The notes under the pieces are model-generated. The model searched no databases. It was not told the origin of the DNA and saw only the letters and a list, made by a program, of their open reading frames with translations. Below, piece after piece: positions 52,877-61,902 of a DNA stretch of 64,000 bases (its first letter is position 1; each line of letters begins with the position of its first letter). Origin of the DNA: an uncultured Bacillota bacterium (GTDB lineage: Bacteria; Bacillota_I; Bacilli_A; RFN20; CAG-288); contig CASESG010000001.1 in assembly GCA_949290645.1 (NCBI GenBank), positions 131,104 to 195,103 on the forward strand, given 5' to 3'. The translations under genes were made by a program, and so were the position numbers.

Positions 52877-53784
52877 AGGTGGAACCCCATCGAGGAGAGG
52901 ACGAGATACAAGACGGCGATGATGAGCGGCTGATGGAGCAGATAGACCCAGAGGGTGTGGCCGCCGATGAAGAGGAGGGGGCGGAAGAGGGGGAAGGAGA
53001 GGAACGGAAGGCGGCTTTCCTTCTTCTCCGCGTAGAGGGCCTTTCCGAAGGCCATGCCGATGAGGATGACCCCGGAGAAGGGGAAGACCGGCCACCAGTC
53101 GATGTAGTTTCCCGTCATTCCGAGAGCAGACTTAAAGAAGGAGAGGGGATCTCTCTTGAGCCAGTCGGTGAAGCTTCCCGAGATGTAGCCCTCGGGCCAG
53201 AGAAGCTCGCCGCCGCTGGTCTGGATTCCCGAGCGCAGAAGAAGGCCGAAGAGATAGATGAGGATGCCAAGGAACAGACAGACCAAGGGATGGATCTCCC
53301 TGTGGAGGAATCGGCGGGAGAGGGACTCGAAGATCCCGTAGACCAGGACCGTGAAGGCCATCACGTGCAGGATGCCCCAGCCGATGAAGACGTTCTCCCC
53401 CAGAAGGCGGCTCAGGATCGAGGTCGCAACGGAGAGGAGCACGGCCCACAGGGTCAGAAGGAGGCCGCGCCGGATGTTGTTTCTCGAGAGGGTCGTGGAA
53501 AGGCCGCAGGCGAAGAGGAACATCCCGGCGAAGAAGGGGACGAGCCAGTCGTGGATCACCGGATTTCCGATGATTCCCTTGCAGAATTCGATCAGACCCT
53601 GGAGATTGGGATAGTTCACGATGTTGCTCTTGAAGTTTGCGATGATCACTGGGAGCTGGCACATGTCGTAGCAGAGGTGGTAGAGGACCACCAGAAAGAT
53701 CGGCAGGCCCCGGAAGAGGTCGACCTCGTAGACGCGCTTCTTCTTCCTCCTTTTGGGGAAGACGTTCTCGTTTTCGTTTTTCAT
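52873..53784 (-). CDS. Membrane acyltransferase (DUF1624/HGSNAT catalytic type)
   Basis: The product has 303 residues with about eight membrane helices. The N-terminal motif RVYEVDLFRGLPIFLVVLYH is characteristic of the heparan-alpha-glucosaminide N-acetyltransferase catalytic family (DUF1624). The C-terminus HTLWVYLLHQPLIIAVLYL also fits acyltransferases that move acyl groups across the membrane onto glycans. A TATAAT box lies only about 8 bases upstream of the start, so the leader is very short. It is the first gene of a two-gene operon with the acyl-CoA ligase (ATGA overlap). Confidence 0.85.
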   Translation of the reverse strand: MKNENENVFPKRRKKKRVYEVDLFRGLPIFLVVLYHLCYDMCQLPVIIANFKSNIVNYPNLQGLIEFCKGIIGNPVIHDWLVPFFAGMFLFACGLSTTLSRNNIRRGLLLTLWAVLLSVATSILSRLLGENVFIGWGILHVMAFTVLVYGIFESLSRRFLHREIHPLVCLFLGILIYLFGLLLRSGIQTSGGELLWPEGYISGSFTDWLKRDPLSFFKSALGMTGNYIDWWPVFPFSGVILIGMAFGKALYAEKKESRLPFLSFPLFRPLLFIGGHTLWVYLLHQPLIIAVLYLVLSSMGFHL

Positions 53785-54011
53785 GCCTTGAATTATACGG
53801 CAAAGGAACTCTCCGTTTAAGAAAAAAAGAGCGAGTCTCTTCCTTTTTCCCGACCCTGCCTAGTTCTCATAGCGCACCTGGCGACAAAAAGTTGTTTCTT
53901 TGCAAGCCGAAGCGAAAAAATCGAAACTTTCTTCTTCTCTCTGTTGTATTTTCCCCGGTGGAGAAACTATAATTTTTCTTGCGAAAAGATAATAGAAGGC
54001 AGGATCAAAAA

Positions 54012-55478
54012 TTGGCTCGTTTATTTGACCGCATCCCGGGGGATCTCTTCTCCCCTTTGTCTCGAAAATACAAAGCGATCTACGCATTCGCCCTCGTCTG
54101 TCTCTACCGTTGCCTGAAGCTGTTCAAGGATGACATCAAGCGCTCGGATTACGTCGGCATGCTGCGCTCCCAAGGGCAGGAGATGATGGATCTCTTTTCC
54201 GTGGAGATGGATCAGCTGGACGACAAGGACGAGGAGACCAAGGTTCCTTTGGAACGGGACACGGACGACTTCTCCTCCAAGATCAACTATGTCGTCCGCA
54301 AGCTCTCCAGCTGCGGATGGTTCATCATCAGCCGCAACCCGAGGACGAATGTCGAATACATCTACATTCCGGCCTATGCCATCCAGCTCTTGCGCCTTTT
54401 GGATGAGCTCACCAGCGACATCGGCTCCTATCTTCCCCTCGTCCACCAGACCTATGCCGAGCTGAAGATGGAGGACGAGAAGGAAGACGACTACATGTAC
54501 CGCTCCTTGCTCAACGCCCGGCACAACGCCGACGCGATCGAGATGTCGGTCACCCTGCTCAAGCAGCAGATCTGCGTCTTCGGAAACCGCCTGACTTCGG
54601 TCCTCGACCCCAACGTCGCCCTCAAGCAGCACTTCGACGAATACCGCGTCTCCATCTCCGACCGCTACTATCACCCGATGAAGACCTTCGATTCCCTGGG
54701 CCTTTACGCCCAGCCGACGATCCGCATCCTCAAGAGGTGGCTCTCCAGCGAGCGTCTCATCACCCTGATGGTTCGCGAGGCCAAGAGCGAGCCCATCAAC
54801 CGGACGCGCAAGGAGCAGGACATCGCCAAGGACATCATCAAGACGATCAACGAGATCGTGGACATCTTCTCCCGCCTCTCCCTGGCCTTCAACGACATCG
54901 ACGCGGCCAATGCCAAGTACACCGAGGCGGTCCAGAAGAAGGTCAACTACCTCTCCGCGACGGACAAGACCGTCAAGGGCAAGATCGACAAGATCATCCT
55001 CTCGATGGCCAACGAGATCAAGTCCAATCCGGCCTTGCATTACGAGGAGCTTCCCGTCTGCGTCAAGGCCCGGGATTCCCTGCTTCTTCTGCGCCAGGGC
55101 TACTTCGATTCCCGCTCTCTGACTTTGCCCTTCAAGAGGGCAATCGCGGAGGACACGGAGCTGATGCCGATGGATGACGACTTCCTGCTCACGGACGAGG
55201 ACAGGGAAGGCCTTCTCAAGATCGACGAGGATGTCAACCGCTTCTCGGACTTTGCCATCGCAAGCTTCCTCGACCGCTTCTTCGAGGGGAAGGACGAGAT
55301 CACGACCTACGACATCAAAATCGAGACGATGGACGACCTGGTCCTGATGATCCTGGCGATCCTCAAGTGCAAGCTCCATCTTCTCCCCTATAAGGCCGAG
55401 AAGGTCGAAGACAAGATCGACTATGCCGGATACGAGATGCCCTTGTATCGATTCAAGCGCATCAAGAGAGCGAGGTGA
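54012..55478 (+). CDS. jetA: JetA-type (MksF/DUF5716-like) subunit of a Wadjet/MksBEF complex
   Basis: This 488-residue kleisin-like subunit starts MARLFDRIPGDLFSPLSRKY and is mostly helical, with a mid-protein winged-helix-like region. It matches the DUF5716 JetA family. With JetB and JetC it forms an SMC motor that, in Wadjet, recognises small circular plasmid DNA. Start codon TTG 54012 is chosen because AGGCAGGA lies 7 bases upstream and the N-terminus then fits the family. The gene heads a tight three-gene operon: 4 bp to jetB, then an ATGA overlap to jetC. Confidence 0.82.
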   Translation: MARLFDRIPGDLFSPLSRKYKAIYAFALVCLYRCLKLFKDDIKRSDYVGMLRSQGQEMMDLFSVEMDQLDDKDEETKVPLERDTDDFSSKINYVVRKLSSCGWFIISRNPRTNVEYIYIPAYAIQLLRLLDELTSDIGSYLPLVHQTYAELKMEDEKEDDYMYRSLLNARHNADAIEMSVTLLKQQICVFGNRLTSVLDPNVALKQHFDEYRVSISDRYYHPMKTFDSLGLYAQPTIRILKRWLSSERLITLMVREAKSEPINRTRKEQDIAKDIIKTINEIVDIFSRLSLAFNDIDAANAKYTEAVQKKVNYLSATDKTVKGKIDKIILSMANEIKSNPALHYEELPVCVKARDSLLLLRQGYFDSRSLTLPFKRAIAEDTELMPMDDDFLLTDEDREGLLKIDEDVNRFSDFAIASFLDRFFEGKDEITTYDIKIETMDDLVLMILAILKCKLHLLPYKAEKVEDKIDYAGYEMPLYRFKRIKRAR

Positions 55479-55482
55479 TTCC

Positions 55483-56175
55483 ATGTTTCAAGAAGATTAT
55501 GACAAGCTCACGCGGGGAGAGAAGACCCAGTTCGCGGAAGTCCTCAACGACCTCCTCTACGAGTGCTTCATCCCCAGGAAGCTCTACGACCGCAAGAGCA
55601 GCATGTTCAAGGCCAATCCCGACTATCTCTTCCTGGAGAGGCATCTTTCCCTCTTCAAGGACTATCTCTCCTACATGGAGATCGAGGTCGAGCAGTCGGA
55701 GGAGGACGGCCTTGTCTATGTGGTCTCCGCCCTGGAGAAGAACCATCTCCGCATCGATGTCGTCACGACTCTGATCGTCTTTGCCCTGCGCTCCTATTAC
55801 GAGGAGGCGATCAGCCGGGAGCCGGAGACGGTCGAGGTCGACATGTCCTACGGAAGCCTTGCCGCCTTTCTTCAGGAGAAGGGCCTTTCCAACCTCACCA
55901 AGCGGCTCTCCTCGACGACGATCGCGGGCGCCTTGAGGACGTTGGATTCCTTCAACGTCGTCACAAGGCTTCAGGGAAACTATGGCGATCCCAGCTATCG
56001 CTTCTTCATCCTTCCCACGATCCGCTATGTCATCTCCAGCGAGAAGATGAACGCCCTGTACAACTTCCTGACCAAGCCGGAGGAAGAGCCTAACAACTCG
56101 CTTTTTGACCTTCCGGAGAATTCCAAGAAGGAGAACCTCCATCCGGAGGACATCCCTGTGGAGGACAAAGAATGA
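55483..56175 (+). CDS. jetB: JetB-type (MksE/DUF4194) subunit
   Basis: The product has 230 residues. It is the winged-helix KITE-like subunit of the SMC complex (DUF4194): FAEVLNDLLYECFIPRKLYD, then LRIDVVTTLIVFALRSYYEE, FNVVTRLQGNYGDPSYRFFI and a polar tail. It starts 4 bp after jetA and overlaps jetC by ATGA, so the three products are made in step. AGGTGA serves as ribosome site. Confidence 0.87.
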   Translation: MFQEDYDKLTRGEKTQFAEVLNDLLYECFIPRKLYDRKSSMFKANPDYLFLERHLSLFKDYLSYMEIEVEQSEEDGLVYVVSALEKNHLRIDVVTTLIVFALRSYYEEAISREPETVEVDMSYGSLAAFLQEKGLSNLTKRLSSTTIAGALRTLDSFNVVTRLQGNYGDPSYRFFILPTIRYVISSEKMNALYNFLTKPEEEPNNSLFDLPENSKKENLHPEDIPVEDKE

Positions 56176-59100
56176 AAAGCATCGTCAAGCTTCGGCTCAT
56201 CAACTGGCACTACTTCGGAAACACCACGACCGACATCAAGAGGCTGACCTTCCTCACCGGCCCAAACGGAACGGGAAAGTCGACCATCATCGATGCCATG
56301 CAGATTCTGATCCTGGGAACGACAAGGCCCGACAACTTCAACAAGGCCGCCAACGAGAAGGGAAGGCAAAGCCGCACCCTGCTCTCCTATCTCCGTGGCC
56401 AGACGGGCATCGCCGACGACGGGACGGTCATGAACCTCCGCCCGGGAAACTTCACTTCCTATATCGCCCTCGAGATTTCCGATGACACAAACGGCCAGGT
56501 CTTCACCCTGGGCGTCGTCTTCGACGTCGATGCGGCGGACAACGTCGACAAACATTATTTCTATCTCGACTCTCCCTTCCCGGAGAACGATTTCACCAGC
56601 GAGCAGGGGACGAAGAAGGCCAGGCCCATGACCTATCCGGAACTCTCCCGCTACGTGAGGGAGAATTACAAGGCCAACCACTTCCGCTTCTTCGACACGG
56701 ACATCTCCTATCAGCTGTTCATCCACGAGATCTTCGGAAACCTTCCGGACAAGTATTTCAGCCTGTTCAAGAAGGCGGTCTCCTTCGCTCCGATCGACAA
56801 CATCTCCTCCTTCATCACCGAGTACATCTGCGACGTCGAGAAGCAGATCGACATCGCCCCGATGCAGAACAACATCGAGAACTACAAGATCCTCGAGTAC
56901 GAGGCCAAGAGGCTCAAGACCAAGGCCGAGAACCTACAGACGATCCAGAACACCTATCAGTCGATGCGCTCCTTCGACAAGAAGCTCGACCTGCTCAAGT
57001 ACATCAACGACCGCGTCTCCTTCGAGGAAGGGCAGAAGAAGGTCCAGATCCTCGAGGAGAGGCTGGAGAAGGACAACAAGCGCCTTCTTGCGATCTCCGA
57101 CGAGATCGCTCAGTTCGACCGCCAGATCGAGGAGCTCCGGCAGGACCTCTCCTCCTACCAGGCCAAGAAGCTCCAGAGCAAGAACTACTCCCTGACGGAG
57201 AAGCTCTCCCTGAAGAAGGAAGGGATCACCAGGCAGATCGCCGCGATCGCGATGCAGGTGGAGAACGTCAAGAGACAGCTCTCCGAATACGTCCGGGACT
57301 ACAAGGAGGTGACGACCCGCTTTGTCAACTACTACCGCCACTTCGACACGAGAAGGCTCGGCGAGAAGATCGCCCCGATGTTCGACGAGCTTCTCGAGCT
57401 CTGCCAGGACATCCAGTCCGAGTGCATCGCCCTGGAGGAGAACCTGAGCAGCGACAAGGTCGACTTCCCGACCATCACCGCCTTCCGCAACGACATGGAG
57501 CAGTTGAGAAACAGCGCCATCCAGGTCCGCTCCGCGATCGCCAACGAGAGCTACAAGGCCGCAAGCGACCTCCAGCAGCTCCAGCACGACCTCTCCGCCG
57601 TCAACTCCGGAAGGAAGCCCTTCGACAAGATCGGACCCAACTACATGGCCATCAAGGAGAGCCTCGAACAGGCCCTCAAGAGCCGCCATTCCGACAGCTA
57701 CGTCCACATCTTCTGCGACCTGGTCGACGTCAACGACCCGGAGTGGACGATGGCCCTGGAGGCGGTCTTGTTCAACCAGAAGTTCAACTTCTTCGTCAAT
57801 CCCCAGTACTATGAGGAAGCAAACCGGCTGCTCAAGGAGCTCTCCGACCGCTATCAGTATTACCGCATCTCCTTGGTCGACACCGAGAGATTGCTTCAGA
57901 GCGACATCCGGGCCGACGAGCACAGCATCGCCACCCTGATCGACACCGACGACGAGGGCGCAAGGGCGTATAGCGACTATCTCCTGGGCCGCATCCGCAA
58001 GTGCAAGACCTTCGAGGAAGCTCGCCGTTCGGGCTCGGGCCTTCTCTCCGACTGCACGGGCTATCGCGGCTTTGCGACCTGGTACCTCAACAAGAACAAC
58101 GCCCGCGTCTTCTTCCTGGGACGGGAGGTCAACAGCCAGACCAAGGCCCTCTCCGCCAAGGACTATCAAGAGGTCAACCAGAGAGCCTCCCTGCTTTCGG
58201 AAGCCCTGGACAAGGTCGACGACCTGAGGACGCTCAAGACGATGTCCGAGAACGAGCTTCTCGCCTATCAGGGCGATGTCCAGAGGGAAGGGGAGATCGA
58301 GAACCTGCAGAGGAACCTCACCAACGTCGACAGCGAGATGCACGATGCCAGCCTTGGCGACATGAACGAGGTCCAGAAGAAGATCGACGCGATCGAGGAG
58401 GACATCAAGGCCGTCGAGAAGGATCGGGAAGACCGTCTGACCGAAAGAGGCTCCCTGATCAACGAGACCGCAAGGCTCAACGGAGAGGAGATCCCCCTGG
58501 CTCGGAAGAACCTCGAGGACTTCCGGAAGAACGTCGAGCAGTTCGATTCCAAGATCGTCAACGAGGAGTACGATCCCTTCTTCAACAAGCTTCTCGACGA
58601 GCAGCACATGACCTTCGCCCAGATCCGCATGGAAGCCAGCAAGGAATGGATCCAGGCCAACAACAAGTACATCCACGAGAAGAACGCCCTCGTGCGCCTG
58701 AGAGCGGACTATTGCGCCCTGTACAAGCTCAACTACGATACGACGAGCCTCGACAGCAACGAGGAGTTCGACAAGGAGCTGGAGAACATCAACAAGGTCC
58801 GTCTCCCCGACTACGAGGAGAAGATCAAGCAGGCCCACGACGCCTCGATCCGCGAGTTCAAGGACGACTTCGTCTACAAGCTCCGCACGGCGATCGAGAC
58901 GGTCTATGCCCAGATCGAGGAGCTCAACCAGGCCCTCATCGACAACCGCTTCGGAAGGGACAGCTACCAGTTCAAGGTCTCGCCCAACAAGGACTACATC
59001 GAATACTACGACATGATCATGGATCCCCTGCTCTTGAAGACGGGCGATGCCGAGCAGCTCTTCCTTGAGAAGTACAAGTCGACGATGGATGACCTCTTCA

Positions 59101-59654
59101 CCCTCATCTCCTCCTCCACCTCCGCCCAGGGCGAGCAGAAGGAGCAGATCCGCAAGAACATCGAGACCTTCACCTCCTACACGACCTACATCCTCTTCGA
59201 CCTCCTTGTCACCCGCGGGGAGGGAGAGGAGAGACAGACGATCTCCCTGGGACGTTCCTTCAAGTCCCAGTCGGGAGGAGAGACCCAGACTCCGTTCTAC
59301 ATCGCAATCTTGGCTTCCTTCGCCTCCCTCTGCCGAGTCAACAACCCCAAGGACAACGACACCCTGCGCCTTGTCATCTTCGACGAGGCCTTCTCCAAGA
59401 TGGACTCCGCCCGCATCAAGCAGTCCACCGCCCTGCTTCGCCAGTTCGGTCTCCAGGCCATCCTCTCCACGCCTTCGGAGAAGCTGCGAGACCTCGTCGA
59501 TGCCGTCGACTTGATCCTGGTCGCCATCCACGACGACAAGAAGAAGCGCTCCGGCTTGGACGTCTATCGGGACAAGAGAAAGGAAGAGGAGAAGCTTCCC
59601 TCTCCGTCCGAGGAGCAAGCTCCGCAAGAGGAGAATCCCAAGAAGGAAGGCTGA
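56172..59654 (+). CDS. jetC: JetC-type (MksB) SMC ATPase
   Basis: This 1160-residue SMC/Rad50-like ATPase has Walker A GPNGTGKS at residues 30-37, long coiled coils on both sides of a hinge-like region (about 480-660), the ABC signature SGGE near residue 1034 and Walker B LRLVIFDEAFSKMD near 1064. It belongs to the JetC/MksB group with JetA and JetB next to it. The catalytic motifs are intact. A terminator follows directly at 59659, so the operon ends here and no jetD gene is attached. Confidence 0.93.
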   Translation: MKSIVKLRLINWHYFGNTTTDIKRLTFLTGPNGTGKSTIIDAMQILILGTTRPDNFNKAANEKGRQSRTLLSYLRGQTGIADDGTVMNLRPGNFTSYIALEISDDTNGQVFTLGVVFDVDAADNVDKHYFYLDSPFPENDFTSEQGTKKARPMTYPELSRYVRENYKANHFRFFDTDISYQLFIHEIFGNLPDKYFSLFKKAVSFAPIDNISSFITEYICDVEKQIDIAPMQNNIENYKILEYEAKRLKTKAENLQTIQNTYQSMRSFDKKLDLLKYINDRVSFEEGQKKVQILEERLEKDNKRLLAISDEIAQFDRQIEELRQDLSSYQAKKLQSKNYSLTEKLSLKKEGITRQIAAIAMQVENVKRQLSEYVRDYKEVTTRFVNYYRHFDTRRLGEKIAPMFDELLELCQDIQSECIALEENLSSDKVDFPTITAFRNDMEQLRNSAIQVRSAIANESYKAASDLQQLQHDLSAVNSGRKPFDKIGPNYMAIKESLEQALKSRHSDSYVHIFCDLVDVNDPEWTMALEAVLFNQKFNFFVNPQYYEEANRLLKELSDRYQYYRISLVDTERLLQSDIRADEHSIATLIDTDDEGARAYSDYLLGRIRKCKTFEEARRSGSGLLSDCTGYRGFATWYLNKNNARVFFLGREVNSQTKALSAKDYQEVNQRASLLSEALDKVDDLRTLKTMSENELLAYQGDVQREGEIENLQRNLTNVDSEMHDASLGDMNEVQKKIDAIEEDIKAVEKDREDRLTERGSLINETARLNGEEIPLARKNLEDFRKNVEQFDSKIVNEEYDPFFNKLLDEQHMTFAQIRMEASKEWIQANNKYIHEKNALVRLRADYCALYKLNYDTTSLDSNEEFDKELENINKVRLPDYEEKIKQAHDASIREFKDDFVYKLRTAIETVYAQIEELNQALIDNRFGRDSYQFKVSPNKDYIEYYDMIMDPLLLKTGDAEQLFLEKYKSTMDDLFTLISSSTSAQGEQKEQIRKNIETFTSYTTYILFDLLVTRGEGEERQTISLGRSFKSQSGGETQTPFYIAILASFASLCRVNNPKDNDTLRLVIFDEAFSKMDSARIKQSTALLRQFGLQAILSTPSEKLRDLVDAVDLILVAIHDDKKKRSGLDVYRDKRKEEEKLPSPSEEQAPQEENPKKEG

Positions 59655-59658
59655 GTCC

Positions 59659-59677
59659 GGGCCCGAAAGGGCCCTTT
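59659..59677 (+). terminator. Terminator of the jetABC operon
   Basis: GGGCCC, GAAA tetraloop, GGGCCC, then TTTCTC. Confidence 0.75.
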
Positions 59678-60174
59678 CTCGTTCCGGCCTTTCCTTGGAA
59701 AGGAGGCTTTGAAAAAGGCCTTTGCATCTCTTGACACATCAAGGTCGGGCAGAAGGATTAAAGCCTCAAGCGCCTGAAGTGTCGGGGTGGCCTCCTGACG
59801 AAGGATCCCAATCCGAGCGAGGGCAAGGACGAGAAGGGGAGTTCCAACACCCACGATCAAGTCTGACAGGAAGTCTCCATCCTCCTTCCATGATAATTTC
59901 GAGGGAAGAACGGGTCCGAAATCTTTCTTCGAAGAGGGTTCCGGCAATTCCGCGTACTTCAGTTTCCCTGTTCACGACTGGCAAGTCGACTTCGCATGGC
60001 ATGATCTCAGCGGCGGAAAAATCCAATGTATGGCTGCGCCGAGGACAGGAATGGCTATTTGAACGATTCATCGTTCTCGAAGGCGTTGCCATCCGCGTCG
60101 CCACGAACGTCGTCATCGATGCAATCGAATATCGCCAGACAAGTCCGCGGAACCCGAATGGGGTTGAGGAATAG

Positions 60175-60396
60175 GTCGGCTCCTTCTCGGGAGGCTTCTT
60201 CGGCGGGATGCTCTCCGTGGGAATGGGAGGCTTTGTCGGAGCCGTCGTCGCCTTGTCACAAGGTTTGACCTCTGTCTCGACGCAAGGTTTTCTCGATGCT
60301 AGCGGGAGACAGAAAGGATTTGACCGGGAACAATTCGTTATTTCAATGACAGGGGGAGCCATCGGTGGTGCGATTGGATACGGATTAGGGAAATGA
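60175..60396 (+). pseudogene. Glycine-zipper-rich protein fragment
   Basis: The 73-codon frame reads VGSFSGGFFGGMLSVGMGGF and ends GGAIGGAIGYGLGK, a glycine-zipper membrane-inserting pattern. The same frame is open upstream and separated only by a TAG at 60172-60174, so this looks like the C-terminal end of a larger broken gene. Secreted toxins and colicin-type proteins often have such segments, but no domain can be named. Confidence 0.35.
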
Positions 60397-60450
60397 TTCC
60401 TAGTCGACATTCCATATGACAGTATGGTTGATCAAACGATGAATATGCTC

Positions 60451-60854
60451 TCATTCTGTGCTGGAATGGCTTTCACAGATGTATTGAAAACGATAGCGCG
60501 GAATGTGTCTCCATCGACACTGGGAGAGAGCTTTGGCGTGTGGCTTGCGGAAAACATGCTGACACCGGTTTTTCACTTCATGTTCGCTTTGCGCTTCGCC
60601 TAACGTCTCCTTCTTCTTGAGTTCGTCTCCGGGTATGCCGGATTTCGATCCGGCATACTTTTCGATGATCCTGATGATTTGTTTCCATTGCCCATAAGAC
60701 ATGTATGTGTTGAGAATTCGCCACTTGTCATTATCGCTTGATATGATGATGGCTTTTTTTCATCGTCAGCAAAATGGCAATCGATAATTGCTTCAATTTT
60801 GAATACATAATTGGCGTATCTGTTTAAAGATGGTTTCCTATATAGCTTGTCCAA
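60451..60854 (-). pseudogene. Hypothetical protein gene with frameshift in a poly-A run
   Basis: On the minus strand the frame starting near 60854 encodes KLYRKPSLNRYANYVFKIEA up to DDEKK. At the seven-A run (60754-60760) the protein-like sequence moves to another frame: AIIISSDNDKWRILNTYMSY and YGQWKQIIRIIEKYAGSKSG, ending at 60451. Adding one A would restore a protein of about 135 residues. The family is not recognised. The short size and position beside the glycine-zipper fragment would fit an immunity-type protein, but this is speculation. Confidence 0.5.
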
Positions 60855-61239
60855 TTTCGCATGATATGTTATCCGTTTCTTCTGAAAAAGAAAAAATCAT
60901 TTAAAAGAATTGGAAAATATATTGTCTTTTCTTAGATACGGATGCAAAAGAGAAAAGAAAAGTTATATAGATTTATAAAGGGCAGCACAAATCCAAAATG
61001 TGCAAAAGAAATCAGACCAGCTGCGTAAATTTCGGAAGGGATTATCTCGCAAAAGAGGAAAGTGAAAAAGAGCGGGATAAACGCACATGGACAGATAATG
61101 TACCTGATGCAATGAACATTTTTAGCGTTTTTCCTTGATGGTCGTCATTCTCGATTTTCTGTTCCGTGTTCCCTCTCTTGCTTTTGTCAGAATTTAGTCC
61201 CTTGATATGAAAAATGTGATTCAGCCTTCGAAAATCGAA
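60855..61239. other. Intergenic region
   Basis: These 385 AT-rich bases show no gene, repeat or clear promoter. Confidence 0.5.
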
Positions 61240-61686
61240 TCAAAGTATGCTTGAGGCGGATGCAATCGATGTGATGATATAGAGAATGGAGCAGACAGAG
61301 GCCAGGATTGTCGTGATGATGGCAAGCACCAAAGAGCAGATTGCCAAGGACTTGTTGGTGTCTGCTTTCTTCAACTCTTTAGCGGAGGTTACGATTCCGA
61401 GAATACCTAAGGCCAAGGCGCAGAAGCTCAGGAAGCCGAAGATAAAGAAGGCGATGATGGAGAGAACGATTCCGACTCCGGAATAGATGAAGCTGACGAT
61501 GGAGGGATCGAGGGATTTCTTCGCTGTTGTGGGAACAGGATTGTCCGTGGAAACAATGGGAGCCGAGACGGCGATTTTCTTGTTCTCTTCCTGAGAAAGG
61601 CTTTCTCCGCACTTGGGACAACACGTCAGCTTGTCGTCCTCGATCTTCTCGCCACAATTGGGACAAAACACGGGCATTCCCTCCAT
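61240..61686 (-). CDS. Zinc-ribbon membrane protein
   Basis: The product has 148 residues. The N-terminal zinc ribbon CPNCG...CPKCG (residues 8-31) has four cysteines. A flexible linker of about 35 residues follows, then two or three membrane helices (about 65-95 and 113-145). Such double-zinc-ribbon DUF4190-like proteins are common in Bacillota, with unknown role. A TATAAT box lies about 17 bases before ATG 61686. A second in-frame ATG (61677) has GGAGGG directly before it, so the true start may be either. Confidence 0.8.
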   Translation of the reverse strand: MEGMPVFCPNCGEKIEDDKLTCCPKCGESLSQEENKKIAVSAPIVSTDNPVPTTAKKSLDPSIVSFIYSGVGIVLSIIAFFIFGFLSFCALALGILGIVTSAKELKKADTNKSLAICSLVLAIITTILASVCSILYIITSIASASSIL

Positions 61687-61902
61687 TCAAAATATCGCAT
61701 TATATATTGCATTTCTGTCATGCCCCGACAAGGAAAAGCGAAGACGGCCGATGAGACACGGGTGATTTCGTTTGTGAACAGTTTGGTGATTTGGCCGTGA
61801 TAATCCTTGATGTTTCTTAACAATGTTCTCTCTTTTCGGATCGTCTTTCTCATGGTCTCTGTCTTACAATAGGAAGGTGTGATTCATGAGAGGAGCGAGA
61901 CC

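Larger units (their letters stand above)
59655..60450. other. Degenerate region after jetC
   Basis: After the jetC terminator these 796 bases contain no intact gene. An inverted repeat CCTTTCCTTGGAAAGG (about 59688-59703) resembles one at 48025. Plus-strand frame 1 is protein-like at about 59970-60395 but is interrupted by a stop at 60172-60174. I see no trace of the TOPRIM nuclease gene jetD. Confidence 0.5.

Noticed and set aside
56934..59627. 897-codon minus-strand frame opposite jetC
   Set aside because: A shadow frame rich in Leu/Val/Asp; jetC has intact Walker A, signature and Walker B motifs.
54012..59654. Complete four-gene Wadjet system
   Set aside because: Only JetA, JetB and JetC are present; no JetD-like TOPRIM gene is visible in the window, so I do not call a full defence system.
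59564..59947. Minus-strand frame after jetC with a protein-like middle (VGVGTPLLVLALARIG)
   Set aside because: It overlaps the end of jetC and its terminator, has no start signal, and no family is recognisable; too weak to annotate.
59766..60410. 214-codon minus-strand frame after jetC
   Set aside because: Pro/Ser/Thr-biased translation lacking a ribosome site; mirror of the glycine-zipper frame.
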